64,000 nt of DNA, taken from an uncultured Lachnospiraceae bacterium (GTDB lineage: Bacteria > Bacillota > Clostridia > Lachnospirales > Lachnospiraceae). Positions 36,221-45,718 of this stretch are shown here, piece by piece. The stretch lies in assembly GCA_947630025.1 (NCBI GenBank), contig CANRFZ010000012.1, positions 33,307 to 97,306 on the forward strand, given 5' to 3'. The notes under the pieces were generated by a model. That model was not told where the DNA came from. It saw nothing but the letters and a program-made list of their open reading frames with translations, and searched no databases. Each line of letters begins with the position of its first letter. Position 1 is the first letter of the stretch. The position numbers and the translations under genes were made by a program.

Positions 36221-37165
36221 ATGACGAAAAAATGGAGGAAATTATGTGCCTTATGTGCGGCGGCCATTCTCGGCGCGATGGTTCCCGTGAGCACCATGCG
36301 GGCGCAGGCCGAGACCGTGGCGGCGGAGGAACAGGGGCTCGACGCTGCGGACGAACAGAAAGCAGAGGATGCGGCGCTGACGGCGGATGAAATCAACGCT
36401 GCGGACGAGCAGGAAAATGAGACGCTGACAGAGGATGTGTCCGAAGCAGTAGACGGGCAGGATACCGAAACGCTGACAGAGGATGCGTCTGAAGCTGCGG
36501 ACGGGCAGGAAACCGAGGCGCTGGAGGAGGATGCGTCCGGAGCCGCAGGCGAGCAGGAGACAGAGGCATCCGAGGAAGACGGCATACAACTTCTTGGCTT
36601 AATGGACGATATGCCAGTCGGCAGTACGCTGACGGTTGGTATTGACTGCAACGGTTCGCGCGACCTCTACAGTGTAGAGGACACTGCGCTGGGAGATTCC
36701 GTGGAAGATTTCAAGGGCCAAACGGAGATTCAGGTGATCGTAGGCAGCGTATCCGGTGATTATACGGTGTACTACTATTGGGATCAGGAGCCGGAGGCAG
36801 GGTTATCTCCGGAAACATTACAGGGGAACACCGCATGGCAGACGGCATCGGACAATAAAGTGCCGATCGGAGACAAGACCGGCATCTATGTATTATATAT
36901 CAAAGTCGAGTGCGGCGGGGAAACGGTATATAAGAGAACGGCGAAGCTGCAGCTCGGTGACGGTTCAGAGCCGGGGCCGGAGGAGCCGGAACCGGTGACG
37001 CGCATTGACGAGGCAGGCAGCTACTATCTGGATCAGAATACGGGATGTACGCTGGGAGCCGGCAGAAATTGGAAAGTAGCGGGCGACGATACGGTCTATC
37101 TGGGCGGCGTGACGGTTTTCGTCCAGACTTCGGGCGAGTATCGGTTTGAGGCGGCAGCCGAGTGA
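36221..37165 (+). CDS. Secreted acidic-repeat protein of unknown function
   Basis: A 314-residue protein. An N-terminal signal peptide (about 1-30, KKWRKLCALCAAAILGAMVP) ends near AQAE. Residues 35-120 are very acidic and contain three 16-residue repeats of the type ETLTEDASEAADGQET, encoded by 48-bp repeats (about 36418-36565). The remaining 190 residues are beta-rich, with YTVYYYWDQEPE near 185 and VYLGGVTVFVQTSGEYRF at the end. No sorting signal or anchor is seen, so it may be released or loosely held. It is followed 20 bases later by a FecR-domain protein. I do not recognise the family. Confidence 0.65.
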   Translation: MTKKWRKLCALCAAAILGAMVPVSTMRAQAETVAAEEQGLDAADEQKAEDAALTADEINAADEQENETLTEDVSEAVDGQDTETLTEDASEAADGQETEALEEDASGAAGEQETEASEEDGIQLLGLMDDMPVGSTLTVGIDCNGSRDLYSVEDTALGDSVEDFKGQTEIQVIVGSVSGDYTVYYYWDQEPEAGLSPETLQGNTAWQTASDNKVPIGDKTGIYVLYIKVECGGETVYKRTAKLQLGDGSEPGPEEPEPVTRIDEAGSYYLDQNTGCTLGAGRNWKVAGDDTVYLGGVTVFVQTSGEYRFEAAAE

Positions 37166-37185
37166 TCAGTCGGGAGTGTGAGGAA

Positions 37186-38667
37186 ATGGAAAAAGGCTTT
37201 TTTCGGAAAAAAATAGGGATCATCGCCTGCGGCGGCGCACTGGTGGTTTTGGCCGCAGTGGTGGTCTGCGTTCTGTTATTGTCCGGCAGGGACAAATATT
37301 ACCGTTCCGTCTTGGTCTACGAACTGAACGGAAGCGCCGTGATCGAGCGGGCGGATGTCGGCACGATAGACGCGGCGGAGAATCTGTATCTGGAGTCGGG
37401 CGACCGCGTCAGCGTGGACGACGACAGTACGATGCGCATCAAGCTGGACGACGATAAATATGTGACTGCCGAGGCGGGCGCGGTATTTACGCTGGAAGCC
37501 AAAGGCGACGCGCAGGAGTCCAAGACGAGGATTCAGGTAGAGCGCGGCGCGGTCATGAACGAGATCCAGAATCCGCTGAGCAAGGGTTCCGTTTACGAGA
37601 CATCCACGCCGAACTCTGTCATGGCGGTTCGGGGAACGATCTACCGCGTAGAATTGTGCGACGACGGACAGGGCGGACAGAGCACGCGGATGTGCTGCTT
37701 TGAAGGCGCCGTTGCGGTAACGCCGGTGTCGGATGACGGCGGCGAAGCGGAGACGGTTCTGGTTCCGGCGGGAAGCGAGATCACCAGCTACGATGACGGC
37801 ACGGTGGGCGAGGTACAGGAGATCGACTATCAGACGCTCCCGGAGGAGGCTATCGAAACGTTGTACGTGATGGCCGACAGAGGGGTTTATTTTACCAGCA
37901 TCACACGGGAAGAACTGGGCGGGATGCTGACGGCGTTTACACAGGATGTGGCGGATACTTCCGCTGCTGATGTGGCGTCTGCACGTGATACGGCGGCACA
38001 GAATACGGATGCGGCGCAGGAGGGCGATGCGTCCGGCACGGATGATGATGACGACGATGCGGCGGCGCAGGCTTCCGCGGAGGATGCGGATACGGCGGCG
38101 GCCGGAAGGCCGGCGGCGGCTCCAGAAAACCGCGGCGGTGAAGATGCGGCAGAGGCGGAGGCAGAACAGTCCGATGCACAGGAGCAGACTGACGGCGATG
38201 GCACGGCGGTAACGGCACAGAACAACAATGCGTCTTCTCAGGGGACTTCCACCGTTACGGGGAGCACGGACACAGGGGCGGCTTCCGGCGGCAGCCAGAG
38301 CGGGAACAACGGTTCCCAGCAGTCTTCCGGCAGTCAGGGCGGCGGATCGCAGCAGCCCTCCGGCGGAGAGCAGTCGGGCGGCGGCCACGACATCACGCCC
38401 GGCGGAGATCAGAAAGATCCGGATGACCACGACGATACGGACGACAGGGACGATCCCGACGATGAGCATGATCAGGACGACGGTGACAAAGACAAGAAAG
38501 AGGAGTACACGGTGACGTTCTGGTATAATGGCGCGCCGTTTGCCAAGCAGACCGTGAAGAACGGCGGGACGGCCCATGCACCGTCTCTGAAACCGTCTGC
38601 GACCGGTTCTTGGAACTGGAATTTCGGCACGGCGGTGACGGCTGACCAAGATATTTACTGGCAATAG
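37186..38667 (+). CDS. Membrane-anchored FecR-domain protein with disordered acidic tail
   Basis: A 493-residue protein with one membrane helix (about residues 10-31) and the rest predicted outside. Residues 50-215 form a FecR-like domain, with YLESGDRVSVDDDSTMRIKL, FTLEAKGD, then VERGAVMNEI and TPNSVMAVRGTIYRV, a core common in FecR proteins. Residues 255-440 are low complexity (Ala/Asp/Glu, then Gly/Ser/Gln, then Asp/His-rich). The last 50 residues (YTVTFWYNGAPFAKQTV...) recall a Flg_new/Listeria-Bacteroides repeat. FecR proteins are often encoded beside CHASE2 cyclases, as here (2 bases apart), suggesting a shared envelope-sensing complex. Confidence 0.8.
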   Translation: MEKGFFRKKIGIIACGGALVVLAAVVVCVLLLSGRDKYYRSVLVYELNGSAVIERADVGTIDAAENLYLESGDRVSVDDDSTMRIKLDDDKYVTAEAGAVFTLEAKGDAQESKTRIQVERGAVMNEIQNPLSKGSVYETSTPNSVMAVRGTIYRVELCDDGQGGQSTRMCCFEGAVAVTPVSDDGGEAETVLVPAGSEITSYDDGTVGEVQEIDYQTLPEEAIETLYVMADRGVYFTSITREELGGMLTAFTQDVADTSAADVASARDTAAQNTDAAQEGDASGTDDDDDDAAAQASAEDADTAAAGRPAAAPENRGGEDAAEAEAEQSDAQEQTDGDGTAVTAQNNNASSQGTSTVTGSTDTGAASGGSQSGNNGSQQSSGSQGGGSQQPSGGEQSGGGHDITPGGDQKDPDDHDDTDDRDDPDDEHDQDDGDKDKKEEYTVTFWYNGAPFAKQTVKNGGTAHAPSLKPSATGSWNWNFGTAVTADQDIYWQ

Positions 38668-38669
38668 CC

Positions 38670-40511
38670 ATGGCCGGAGAAGGGATATTGGCACGGCATA
38701 TGAAACCGAATCATAGCATCAGGACGGCGGCGGTTATAGCCGCCGTCATTCTGACATCTCTGGCATTTCTGTATTTCGGCGCGGCGGGCCTCTGGGATAT
38801 CGGCATATCCGACCGGCTGAATCAGCGTGAGACTGTCACCAACAAAAAAATCTATATTATCGGAATAGATGATAAAACGCTGGCGCAGTACGGGCCGGTG
38901 AATACGTGGAGCAGGGAAGTGCCCGCGAAGCTGGTCTCCCTGCTGAACCAGTCGCCCGATGCGAGGCCGGCGGTGATCGGCTTCGACGTCATCTACAGCG
39001 AGCGGGCGGACGAGGCGGCGGACAATCATTTTGCCGGCGTCTGCGGCGAGGCCGGTAATGTGGTGGCGGCCCTCAGCTTTTCCTTTAAGGAGCAGCCGGA
39101 ACGGGATGAAAAAGGGCGCATCACTTACAATCCCTACTATGTAGATTATGTCATCGAGCCCTACGAAAGCCTTCGGGAAAACGTGACCTGCGGGTTTGCC
39201 AATACGTTTGTGGACAGGGACAGTTACGTCCGGCAGGCGATTGCGTGGATGGACTATGACGGCAGGCGCATCGACAGTTTCTCCTATGCGGTTTATGCGG
39301 CGTACCGGCAGAGCCTCGGCGAGGAGGCAGCCGTGCCCGGCACTTATGGGCGCAACCATCGTTTTTATTTTACCTACTCCGGGAAACCGGGCAGCTATAG
39401 CGTCGTCTCGATGTCGGACGTTCTGGACGGCACGGTAGATCCCATTCTGTTCAAAGACGCGGTCGTGCTGGTGGGCGCTTATGCCGTGGGGATGCAGGAC
39501 GCCTATATGCCGGCGGTGGCCCATGGCAGCCAGATGTACGGTGTGGAGATCCATGCCAACATCATAGAGGCGCTGCTGGAGGGCAGGACGCAGCTTCCGG
39601 CGTCGCCGCTACCCTATGCGGCAGCGGGAGCGCTGTTGTGCGGCGTGTTCTTCTGGTGCACCGACAGAATCAGGCTGCGGTATTCCGCGGTGGTTTTTGC
39701 GGCGCTGACGGTTCTCTCCGTTGTCTTTGCGCGGGGAATGTATGTGCACGGTTATCTGGTGCCGACGGTGCTGCTGCCGGCCTGTCTGACGGTACTCTAT
39801 CTGGCACAGATCATCCGGGGCTATCTGGCGGAGATTATGCGCAGGCGCCGCGTCGTCAGTGTGTTTAAGCAGTATGTGGCGCCGCAGGTCGTGGATAAGA
39901 TCAGCCGGGACAGGGATTTTGAACTGGTGCTCGGCGGCGAGAACCGCCATATCGCGGTACTGTTTGTGGATATCCGCGGCTTTACCACGATGTCGGAGAG
40001 TATGCGGCCCGAGGAAGTGGTGGAGATTCTGAACGAGTATCTGCGGCTGACCACGCAGTCGATTTTTGACAACGGCGGAACGCTGGATAAATTCGTGGGA
40101 GACGCGACCATGGCGGTGTTTAACGCGCCTTTCGATCTGGACGACTATATTTTCCGAGCCGTCTGCACCGCATGGGATATGAAGGAGGGCTCCGACCGGC
40201 TCAGTGAACGGTTCCGGGAGAGATTCGGCAAGACCGTTTCCTTCGGCATCGGCGTGAACTGCGGCAACGCGGTCGTGGGAAATATCGGATGCGATTTCCG
40301 CATGGACTATACCGCCATCGGCGACACGGTCAATACGGCGGCCCGGCTGGAGAGCAACGCGAAGGCGGGACAGATCCTGATCAGCAGCGACGTCTACGAG
40401 GCGGTCAGGGAGCGCGTGGAGGTGACGCCGATCGGCGAGATTCCGCTGAAAGGCAAGAGCAACGGCGTGTTTGTATATCAGGTAGATCAGGTGAAAAGAG
40501 GAGAGAGATGA
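38670..40511 (+). CDS. CHASE2-domain class III adenylate/guanylate cyclase
   Basis: A 613-residue receptor-type cyclase. A first membrane helix (about 19-40) leads to an extracellular CHASE2 domain (about 45-310; VIGFDVIYSE, FKDAVVLVGAYAVGMQD). Three more helices follow (about 312-385), then a cytoplasmic class III cyclase domain (about 425-600): AVLFVDIRGFTTMSE, GGTLDKFVGDATMAVFNAP, FGIGVNCGNAVVGNIG and DYTAIGDTVNTAARLE. The metal Asp residues (VD-I and VGD-A) are present. Product could be cAMP or cGMP. Start 38670 lacks a clear ribosome-binding site; ATG 38700 is an alternative. It overlaps the next gene by four bases. Confidence 0.92.
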   Translation: MAGEGILARHMKPNHSIRTAAVIAAVILTSLAFLYFGAAGLWDIGISDRLNQRETVTNKKIYIIGIDDKTLAQYGPVNTWSREVPAKLVSLLNQSPDARPAVIGFDVIYSERADEAADNHFAGVCGEAGNVVAALSFSFKEQPERDEKGRITYNPYYVDYVIEPYESLRENVTCGFANTFVDRDSYVRQAIAWMDYDGRRIDSFSYAVYAAYRQSLGEEAAVPGTYGRNHRFYFTYSGKPGSYSVVSMSDVLDGTVDPILFKDAVVLVGAYAVGMQDAYMPAVAHGSQMYGVEIHANIIEALLEGRTQLPASPLPYAAAGALLCGVFFWCTDRIRLRYSAVVFAALTVLSVVFARGMYVHGYLVPTVLLPACLTVLYLAQIIRGYLAEIMRRRRVVSVFKQYVAPQVVDKISRDRDFELVLGGENRHIAVLFVDIRGFTTMSESMRPEEVVEILNEYLRLTTQSIFDNGGTLDKFVGDATMAVFNAPFDLDDYIFRAVCTAWDMKEGSDRLSERFRERFGKTVSFGIGVNCGNAVVGNIGCDFRMDYTAIGDTVNTAARLESNAKAGQILISSDVYEAVRERVEVTPIGEIPLKGKSNGVFVYQVDQVKRGER

Positions 40512-41320
40512 GCAGGCTGTATTTGGTTCCCGATATGCAGGACATAGAGCGGGTGGACGCACTGGCGAAACGGTACGGGTGCGCCTATGAGTACAATGAA
40601 TTTTATGTGCCGGACGTGATGGACGACGCGGCGGAGCAGGAGAGGATTGCCGCGCATTATGCGAAGTACAGGGACGGCTTTGCGCAGGACACGATGCACG
40701 GCGCGTTTCTGGATGTGACGATTCACAGTATGGACCGTCTGATCCGGGAGGCGTCCATGCTGCGGGTACGGCAGTCCATGGAGACAGCCGACCGGATGGG
40801 TGTGCGCGGCGTCGTGTTTCACACCGGGCGGCTCGCCGGATTCCGCGAGCCGGGATATCTGCAGCACTGGAAAGATGTGAACGCCGCTTTTTTTCGGGAG
40901 CTGGCGGCGCAGTATCCCCATCGGGAGATTTATATGGAAAATATGTTTGACGAGTCGCCCGACATCATGGCGGAACTGGCGGAACAGATGCGAGACGTGG
41001 CGAATTTCGGCATCTGCCTTGACTACGCGCACGCCATGCTCACGCCCTGTCCGGGCCGGGAGTGGTTCGAGGCGCTGGCGCCTTATATCCGGCATATGCA
41101 CATCAACGACAACGATCTGGCGAGCGATCTGCACCATGCCGTGGGGAGCGGGCGGATCGACTGGCAGGAATTTGACGCGCTGGCCAGACAGTACCGGGTG
41201 GACGCCACGGTGTTAGTGGAGGTCAGAGGGTATGAGGCGCAGAAAGAGTCGCTGGAATATATGAGACGGAACGGAATTTATCCGATGGGAAAGGAGGAGC
41301 GGAATGCGTCTGCAGTATGA
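40508..41320 (+). CDS. Sugar phosphate isomerase/epimerase-like TIM-barrel protein
   Basis: A 270-residue protein whose ATG overlaps the cyclase stop; AGGAGAG stands just before it. It resembles the xylose-isomerase-like/AP endonuclease 2 family: VTIHSMDRL, VVFHTGRLAGF near 100, EIYMENMFDESPD near 140 (metal Glu), FGICLDYAHAML near 170 (Asp and His) and HMHINDNDLASDLHHAVGSG near 198 (His pair), VLVEVRGY near 238. The likely metal ligands E, D, H, E are in order, so it may be active. Its setting between a cyclase and an HD-GYP protein is unusual for a sugar isomerase. Substrate unknown. Confidence 0.75.
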   Translation: MSRLYLVPDMQDIERVDALAKRYGCAYEYNEFYVPDVMDDAAEQERIAAHYAKYRDGFAQDTMHGAFLDVTIHSMDRLIREASMLRVRQSMETADRMGVRGVVFHTGRLAGFREPGYLQHWKDVNAAFFRELAAQYPHREIYMENMFDESPDIMAELAEQMRDVANFGICLDYAHAMLTPCPGREWFEALAPYIRHMHINDNDLASDLHHAVGSGRIDWQEFDALARQYRVDATVLVEVRGYEAQKESLEYMRRNGIYPMGKEERNASAV

Positions 41321-42779
41321 AGATTTTGAAAAGATTCTGAACACGGGCATCCGCTTGTGCACGGAGCAGGACAGGCCGAGGATGCTCAATTCGATTCTGG
41401 AAAGCGGTATGGAGATCACCCACTGTGACGCGGGAACGCTATATCTGTATGAGAACGGCAAACTGGCGTTCAAGCTGATGAAGACGATCTCGCAGGGGAT
41501 CAGCCGCGGGCTGAACAAGAAGCCCATCGACGATATGCCGCCGGTGCCTATGGAGGAAAAAAACGTCTGCTCCTATGCGGCGATCCACCGGGAAGTGGTC
41601 AATATCGCCGACGTGTACGACAGCGGGCGGTTCGATTTCTCCGGGCCCAAGGAATATGACAGGCTGACGGGCTACCGCACCCAGTCGCAATTAGTCATTC
41701 CGCTGGAAAATAACGAGAACGAGCTGATCGGCGTCCTGCAGTTAATCAACGCCATGGACGAGGACGGCACGGTGATCCCTTTTGACAGGGAATACGAGAT
41801 CATCATCCGGTCGCTGGGTTCCATGGCGGCGATCGAGCTCACGAATCTGTCCTATGTGGACGCGCTGAAAGAGCAGATGTACTCTTTTGTGGAGGCGCTG
41901 ACGACGGCGATGGAGGAGAGGACGCCGTACAACGCGCTGCACACCAGAAACGTGGCCAAATATGTGAATCTTCTGGTAGATTACATAGCGGAACTGCATG
42001 AGAACGGCCAGTGCGACGAGACAATCGGCGAGGCGGACAAGGAGCAGCTCATGCTGGCGGCGCTGGTGCACGACATCGGCAAGATGGTGGTGCCCCTCAG
42101 CATCATGAACAAGGCCACCAGACTGGGGGACGCGCTGGTCAGGATAGAGGACAGATTCGTGCTGCTGAAATCCCTGTACGAGATCGACCTGCTGCGGGGC
42201 AGCATCTCCCAGGACGCCTATGAAGCGGCACTGGCCGATCTGGACGCCGAGCTTGCGTTTATCCGCAGGACGGATATCGTGGACTATGTGGACGATGAGA
42301 CCTACGCCCATGTGCGTGAGCTGGCGGGGAAAAAGCACGTAGACGCGGCGGGAAATGTGCTGCCCTACCTGACGGCTGAGGAAATCGAGTGCCTGAGCAT
42401 CCGCAGCGGCACGCTGACGCTCGCGGAGCGCAAAGAGATGGAGAACCATGTCGTCATGACTTCCAAGATTCTGGACAAAGTGCGGTTTTATAAAGGCTTT
42501 TCCAAAGTGCCCGGATGGGTTGGGGCGCACCATGAGTATCTGGACGGCAGCGGCTATCCGAATCACCTTCGCGGAGAACAGCTCAATTTTCCGACCAGAC
42601 TTCTGACGGTAGTGGACATTTACGACGCGCTCACCGCGACGGACAGACCTTACAAGGACCCGATCCCGCATAAGCAGGCCATCGCGATTCTGGACAATAT
42701 GGCGGATCAGGGCAGGGTGGATAAGCAGCTGGTCAAATGGCTGGCGGAGGCGCTGGAGCCGGTGCAGGGCCATGCGTGA
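41304..42779 (+). CDS. GAF and HD-GYP domain protein (probable cyclic-di-nucleotide phosphodiesterase)
   Basis: A 491-residue cytoplasmic protein overlapping the preceding gene by 17 bases. Residues 8-175 form a GAF domain (CDAGTLYLYENGKLAF, SQLVIPLENNENELIGVLQLIN). The HD-GYP domain runs from about 190: H-T-R-N-V near 215, LVHDIGKM near 253 (the HD pair), then an unusually long insertion (about 275-375) and HHEYLDGSGYPNHLRGEQ near 409 (GYP motif). Such domains hydrolyse c-di-GMP or related dinucleotides. The insertion of about 90 residues between HD and GYP is noteworthy. Co-encoded with a nucleotide cyclase, it may form a local second-messenger circuit. Confidence 0.88.
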   Translation: MRLQYEDFEKILNTGIRLCTEQDRPRMLNSILESGMEITHCDAGTLYLYENGKLAFKLMKTISQGISRGLNKKPIDDMPPVPMEEKNVCSYAAIHREVVNIADVYDSGRFDFSGPKEYDRLTGYRTQSQLVIPLENNENELIGVLQLINAMDEDGTVIPFDREYEIIIRSLGSMAAIELTNLSYVDALKEQMYSFVEALTTAMEERTPYNALHTRNVAKYVNLLVDYIAELHENGQCDETIGEADKEQLMLAALVHDIGKMVVPLSIMNKATRLGDALVRIEDRFVLLKSLYEIDLLRGSISQDAYEAALADLDAELAFIRRTDIVDYVDDETYAHVRELAGKKHVDAAGNVLPYLTAEEIECLSIRSGTLTLAERKEMENHVVMTSKILDKVRFYKGFSKVPGWVGAHHEYLDGSGYPNHLRGEQLNFPTRLLTVVDIYDALTATDRPYKDPIPHKQAIAILDNMADQGRVDKQLVKWLAEALEPVQGHA

Positions 42780-42862
42780 TACAGCGGACGGATGCGCCGG
42801 ACGGTTTTATAGCAGTGATGTGTGCCTGTTGGATATAGACGTAAAAACGGAGAGAACATTAT

Positions 42863-45262
42863 ATGGATATCATAGCGAAACTGAAAGAAGAACTGAAAGT
42901 GGAGCGGTGGCAGGTGGAGGCCGCCGTCAAGCTGATCGACGAAGGCAACACGATCCCTTTTATCTCCCGCTACCGCAAGGAGGCAACGGGCTCCCTTAAC
43001 GACGAGGTACTCCGCAATCTGGACGAGCGGCTGGCCTATCTGCGCAATCTGGAGGAAAAGAAAGAACAGGTCTTAAAGAGCATCGAGGAGCAGGGAAAGC
43101 TGACCGACGAGCTGCGGGCGCGTATCGCCGCCGCGGAGACGATGGTGGTGGTGGAGGATCTGTACCGCCCGTACCGCCCGAAGCGCAGAACCCGCGCCAG
43201 CGTCGCCAAGGAAAAAGGGCTGGAAGGACTGGCGCGGTTTATTCTGGCGCAGGAGACGACGGCGCCTCTCTCGGAAGAAGCGGCCAAATATCTCCATGAA
43301 GACGAGGACGCGGCGAAGTCCGTCGCCACCGTGGAGGAAGCGGTGCAGGGCGCGAAAGACATTATCGCGGAAGAAATTTCCGACGAGGCGGATTACCGCA
43401 TCTATATCCGGCATATCACTACGGAGGAGGGAAAACTCGTCAGCGCCGCCAGAGACGAAAAGGCAAAAAGCGTCTACGAGACGTACTATCAGTACGAGGA
43501 GCCGGTCAAAAAGGCCGCGGGCCACAGGGTTCTGGCCATCAACCGGGGAGAGAACGAGAAATTTCTGACGGTGAAGATCGAAGCGCCGACAGAGCGCATT
43601 TTACTATATCTGCGCACCAAAGTCATTATAAATGACAACCCTGTCACTTCTCCCGTTCTGGAAGAAGTGATCGCCGACAGCTATGAGAGGCTGATCGCCC
43701 CCGCCGTCGAGCGGGAGATCCGCAGCGAGCTGACGGAAAAGGCGGAGGACGGCGCGATTTCCGTATTCGGCAAAAATCTGGAGCAGCTTCTGATGCAGCC
43801 GCCCATTTCGGGCAGGGTGGTGCTGGGCTGGGACCCGGCGTTCCGCACCGGCTGCAAGCTGGCGGTGGTGGACGAGACGGGCAAAGTGCTGGACACGAAG
43901 GTGATCTATCCCACCGCGCCGCAGAATAAAGTGGCGGAGGCCAAAGCGGAGCTGAAAAAACTGATTCAAAAATACCATATCTCCCTGATCTCCGTCGGCA
44001 ACGGAACGGCGTCGCGGGAATCGGAGCAGATCATCGTGGAGCTATTAAAAGAGCTGGACACGCCGGTACAGTACGTCATCGTCAACGAGGCGGGGGCTTC
44101 CGTGTATTCCGCCAGCAAGCTGGCGACGGAGGAATTTCCGAATTTTGACGTAGGCCAGAGGAGCGCGGCATCCATCGCCAGAAGACTGCAGGACCCGCTG
44201 GCGGAGCTGGTCAAGATCGATCCGAAATCCATCGGCGTAGGGCAGTATCAGCACGACATGAACCAGAAGAAGCTGGGAGAAGCGCTGCACGGCGTGGTGG
44301 AGGACAGTGTCAACAAAGTGGGCGTGGACTTAAATACCGCCTCGGCATCGCTCTTAGAATATGTCTCCGGCGTGACTAAGGTGATCGCCAGAAATATCGT
44401 GGACTACCGCGAGAAGAACGGCAGATTTACCAGCCGGGCGCAGCTCCTTAACGTGGCGAAACTGGGCCCCAGAGCCTATGAACAGTGTGCGGGCTTCATG
44501 CGCATTACGGACGGCGACAATCCACTGGACGCCACCAGCGTACATCCGGAGTCCTACGAGGCGGCGGAGAAGCTGCTGGATAAGCTGGGGCTGACGATGG
44601 AGGACGTCAAGGAGGCCCAGAAGCAGGCGGCGGCCCGCCGGAAGGCCGGCGCGAAAGCCGCGGAGGGCAGGAACGCCTCCGGCCGGACCAAGAAGAAACC
44701 GAAACCGCAGATCGTGATTTGCCATCCCGAAACGGCCATGGGAAAAGCGCTGGCGGCGGCCATGGGCGGCGTGACGCTGGAAAATAACGACACAAGTGTC
44801 ACATCTCCCGGCGGGAGCGTATCCGCCGCGGGCGCGGAACCGGCGCAGATCACCGCCGGCAGTCTGGAGAAAAAGATCCGGGATAAGAAGAAACTGGCGG
44901 AGGAGCTGGGCATCGGCGAGATCACGCTGACGGATATCCTGAAAGAACTGGAGAAGCCCGGCAGAGATCCCAGAGACGATATGCCCGCGCCGATCCTGCG
45001 CAGCGACGTGCTGGATATGAAAGACCTGAAACCCGGCATGATTCTGAAAGGCACCGTCCGTAACGTGATCGATTTCGGCGTGTTCGTGGATATCGGCGTC
45101 CATCAGGACGGGCTGGTGCACATCTCGCAGATCACCGACCGCTATATCAAACATCCGCTGGAAGCGGTCAGCGTGGGCGACGTGGTGGACGTGCAGGTGC
45201 TGGCGGTGGATATGGAGAAGAAGCGGATCAGCCTGACGATGAAGATCAGGCAGCAGGTATAA
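42863..45262 (+). CDS. tex: Tex-family S1 RNA-binding transcription accessory protein
   Basis: A 799-residue protein, somewhat longer than typical Tex (about 720-770). Order: helical N-terminus with IPFISRYRKEATGSLND near 33, the central DLYRPYRPKRRTRA near 96, a YqgF-like RNase H fold (VLGWDPAFRTGCKLAVVDE near 321), helix-hairpin-helix motifs (LNTASASLLEYVSGV, ...) near 490 and a C-terminal S1 domain (GTVRNVIDFGVFVDIGVHQDGLVHIS near 728; seen as separate short blocks). The extra length is a low-complexity insert, about residues 590-670, before the S1 domain. Tex acts in transcription and RNA metabolism. Its stop codon lies within a 43-bp tandem repeat. Confidence 0.95.
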   Translation: MDIIAKLKEELKVERWQVEAAVKLIDEGNTIPFISRYRKEATGSLNDEVLRNLDERLAYLRNLEEKKEQVLKSIEEQGKLTDELRARIAAAETMVVVEDLYRPYRPKRRTRASVAKEKGLEGLARFILAQETTAPLSEEAAKYLHEDEDAAKSVATVEEAVQGAKDIIAEEISDEADYRIYIRHITTEEGKLVSAARDEKAKSVYETYYQYEEPVKKAAGHRVLAINRGENEKFLTVKIEAPTERILLYLRTKVIINDNPVTSPVLEEVIADSYERLIAPAVEREIRSELTEKAEDGAISVFGKNLEQLLMQPPISGRVVLGWDPAFRTGCKLAVVDETGKVLDTKVIYPTAPQNKVAEAKAELKKLIQKYHISLISVGNGTASRESEQIIVELLKELDTPVQYVIVNEAGASVYSASKLATEEFPNFDVGQRSAASIARRLQDPLAELVKIDPKSIGVGQYQHDMNQKKLGEALHGVVEDSVNKVGVDLNTASASLLEYVSGVTKVIARNIVDYREKNGRFTSRAQLLNVAKLGPRAYEQCAGFMRITDGDNPLDATSVHPESYEAAEKLLDKLGLTMEDVKEAQKQAAARRKAGAKAAEGRNASGRTKKKPKPQIVICHPETAMGKALAAAMGGVTLENNDTSVTSPGGSVSAAGAEPAQITAGSLEKKIRDKKKLAEELGIGEITLTDILKELEKPGRDPRDDMPAPILRSDVLDMKDLKPGMILKGTVRNVIDFGVFVDIGVHQDGLVHISQITDRYIKHPLEAVSVGDVVDVQVLAVDMEKKRISLTMKIRQQV

Positions 45263-45349
45263 GGGCTCGATCGGCGTGACAAGGAAGATCAGGCAGCAGG
45301 TGTGAGGGATCGATCGGCCTGACAAGGAAGACCAGATAGCAGGCGTGAG
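45241..45349 (+). repeat. 43-bp tandem repeat spanning the tex stop codon
   Basis: Copies begin at 45241, 45284 and 45327 (GAAGATCAGGCAGCAGGT and variants; the third is partial). The first copy encodes the last Tex residues and stop; the rest are non-coding, so the repeat arose by duplicating the 3' end of tex. Confidence 0.8.
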
Positions 45350-45402
45350 AAGTGAGGAAAGGGTGCAGCCGGAGGACAGGGCAGAGACGGACGGAAAGCG
45401 CT

Positions 45403-45669
45403 ATGAAAGAAAACAGTTATAGATACTTCAGAAACAATTCGTGTGAATATTTTCCCTGCCACAAGGCGGCGGACGCGGACAACTTTAACTGTCTGTTCTG
45501 CTACTGCCCGCTCTATGCGCTGGGGCGGGACTGCGGCGGCAGCTTCCGCTATACCGACAAGGGGATCAAGGACTGCACGGAATGTACCGTTCCCCACGGC
45601 GAGGGCGGTTACGAGCACGTGCTCGCCAAGCTGCGTAAGCAGCCAAACCAAGAGCGCTGCCGGCCCTAG
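45403..45669 (+). CDS. Cysteine-rich small domain protein
   Basis: An 88-residue protein with eight Cys, arranged as NNSCEYFPCHK, NCLFCYCPLY, DCGG and DCTECTVPH. This is the pattern of the Cys-rich small domain family, whose members often occur near or fused to cobalamin biosynthesis genes. Here it lies directly upstream of a cobalamin riboswitch and a cobalt chelatase-like gene, although that promoter starts at its last base. It may bind a metal ion or an Fe-S cluster. ATG 45403 has only a weak GGAAAG site upstream. Confidence 0.8.
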   Translation: MKENSYRYFRNNSCEYFPCHKAADADNFNCLFCYCPLYALGRDCGGSFRYTDKGIKDCTECTVPHGEGGYEHVLAKLRKQPNQERCRP

Positions 45670-45698
45670 TTGACAGAGCGGTTGATCTTTGTTATAGT
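45670..45698 (+). promoter_or_regulatory. Sigma-A-like promoter of the cobalamin riboswitch transcript
   Basis: A consensus TTGACA (45670-45675), 17 bp and TATAGT (45693-45698). It overlaps the end of the preceding gene by a few bases at its start. Confidence 0.75.
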
Positions 45699-45718
45699 TG
45701 GTAAGAATTGAATAGACA

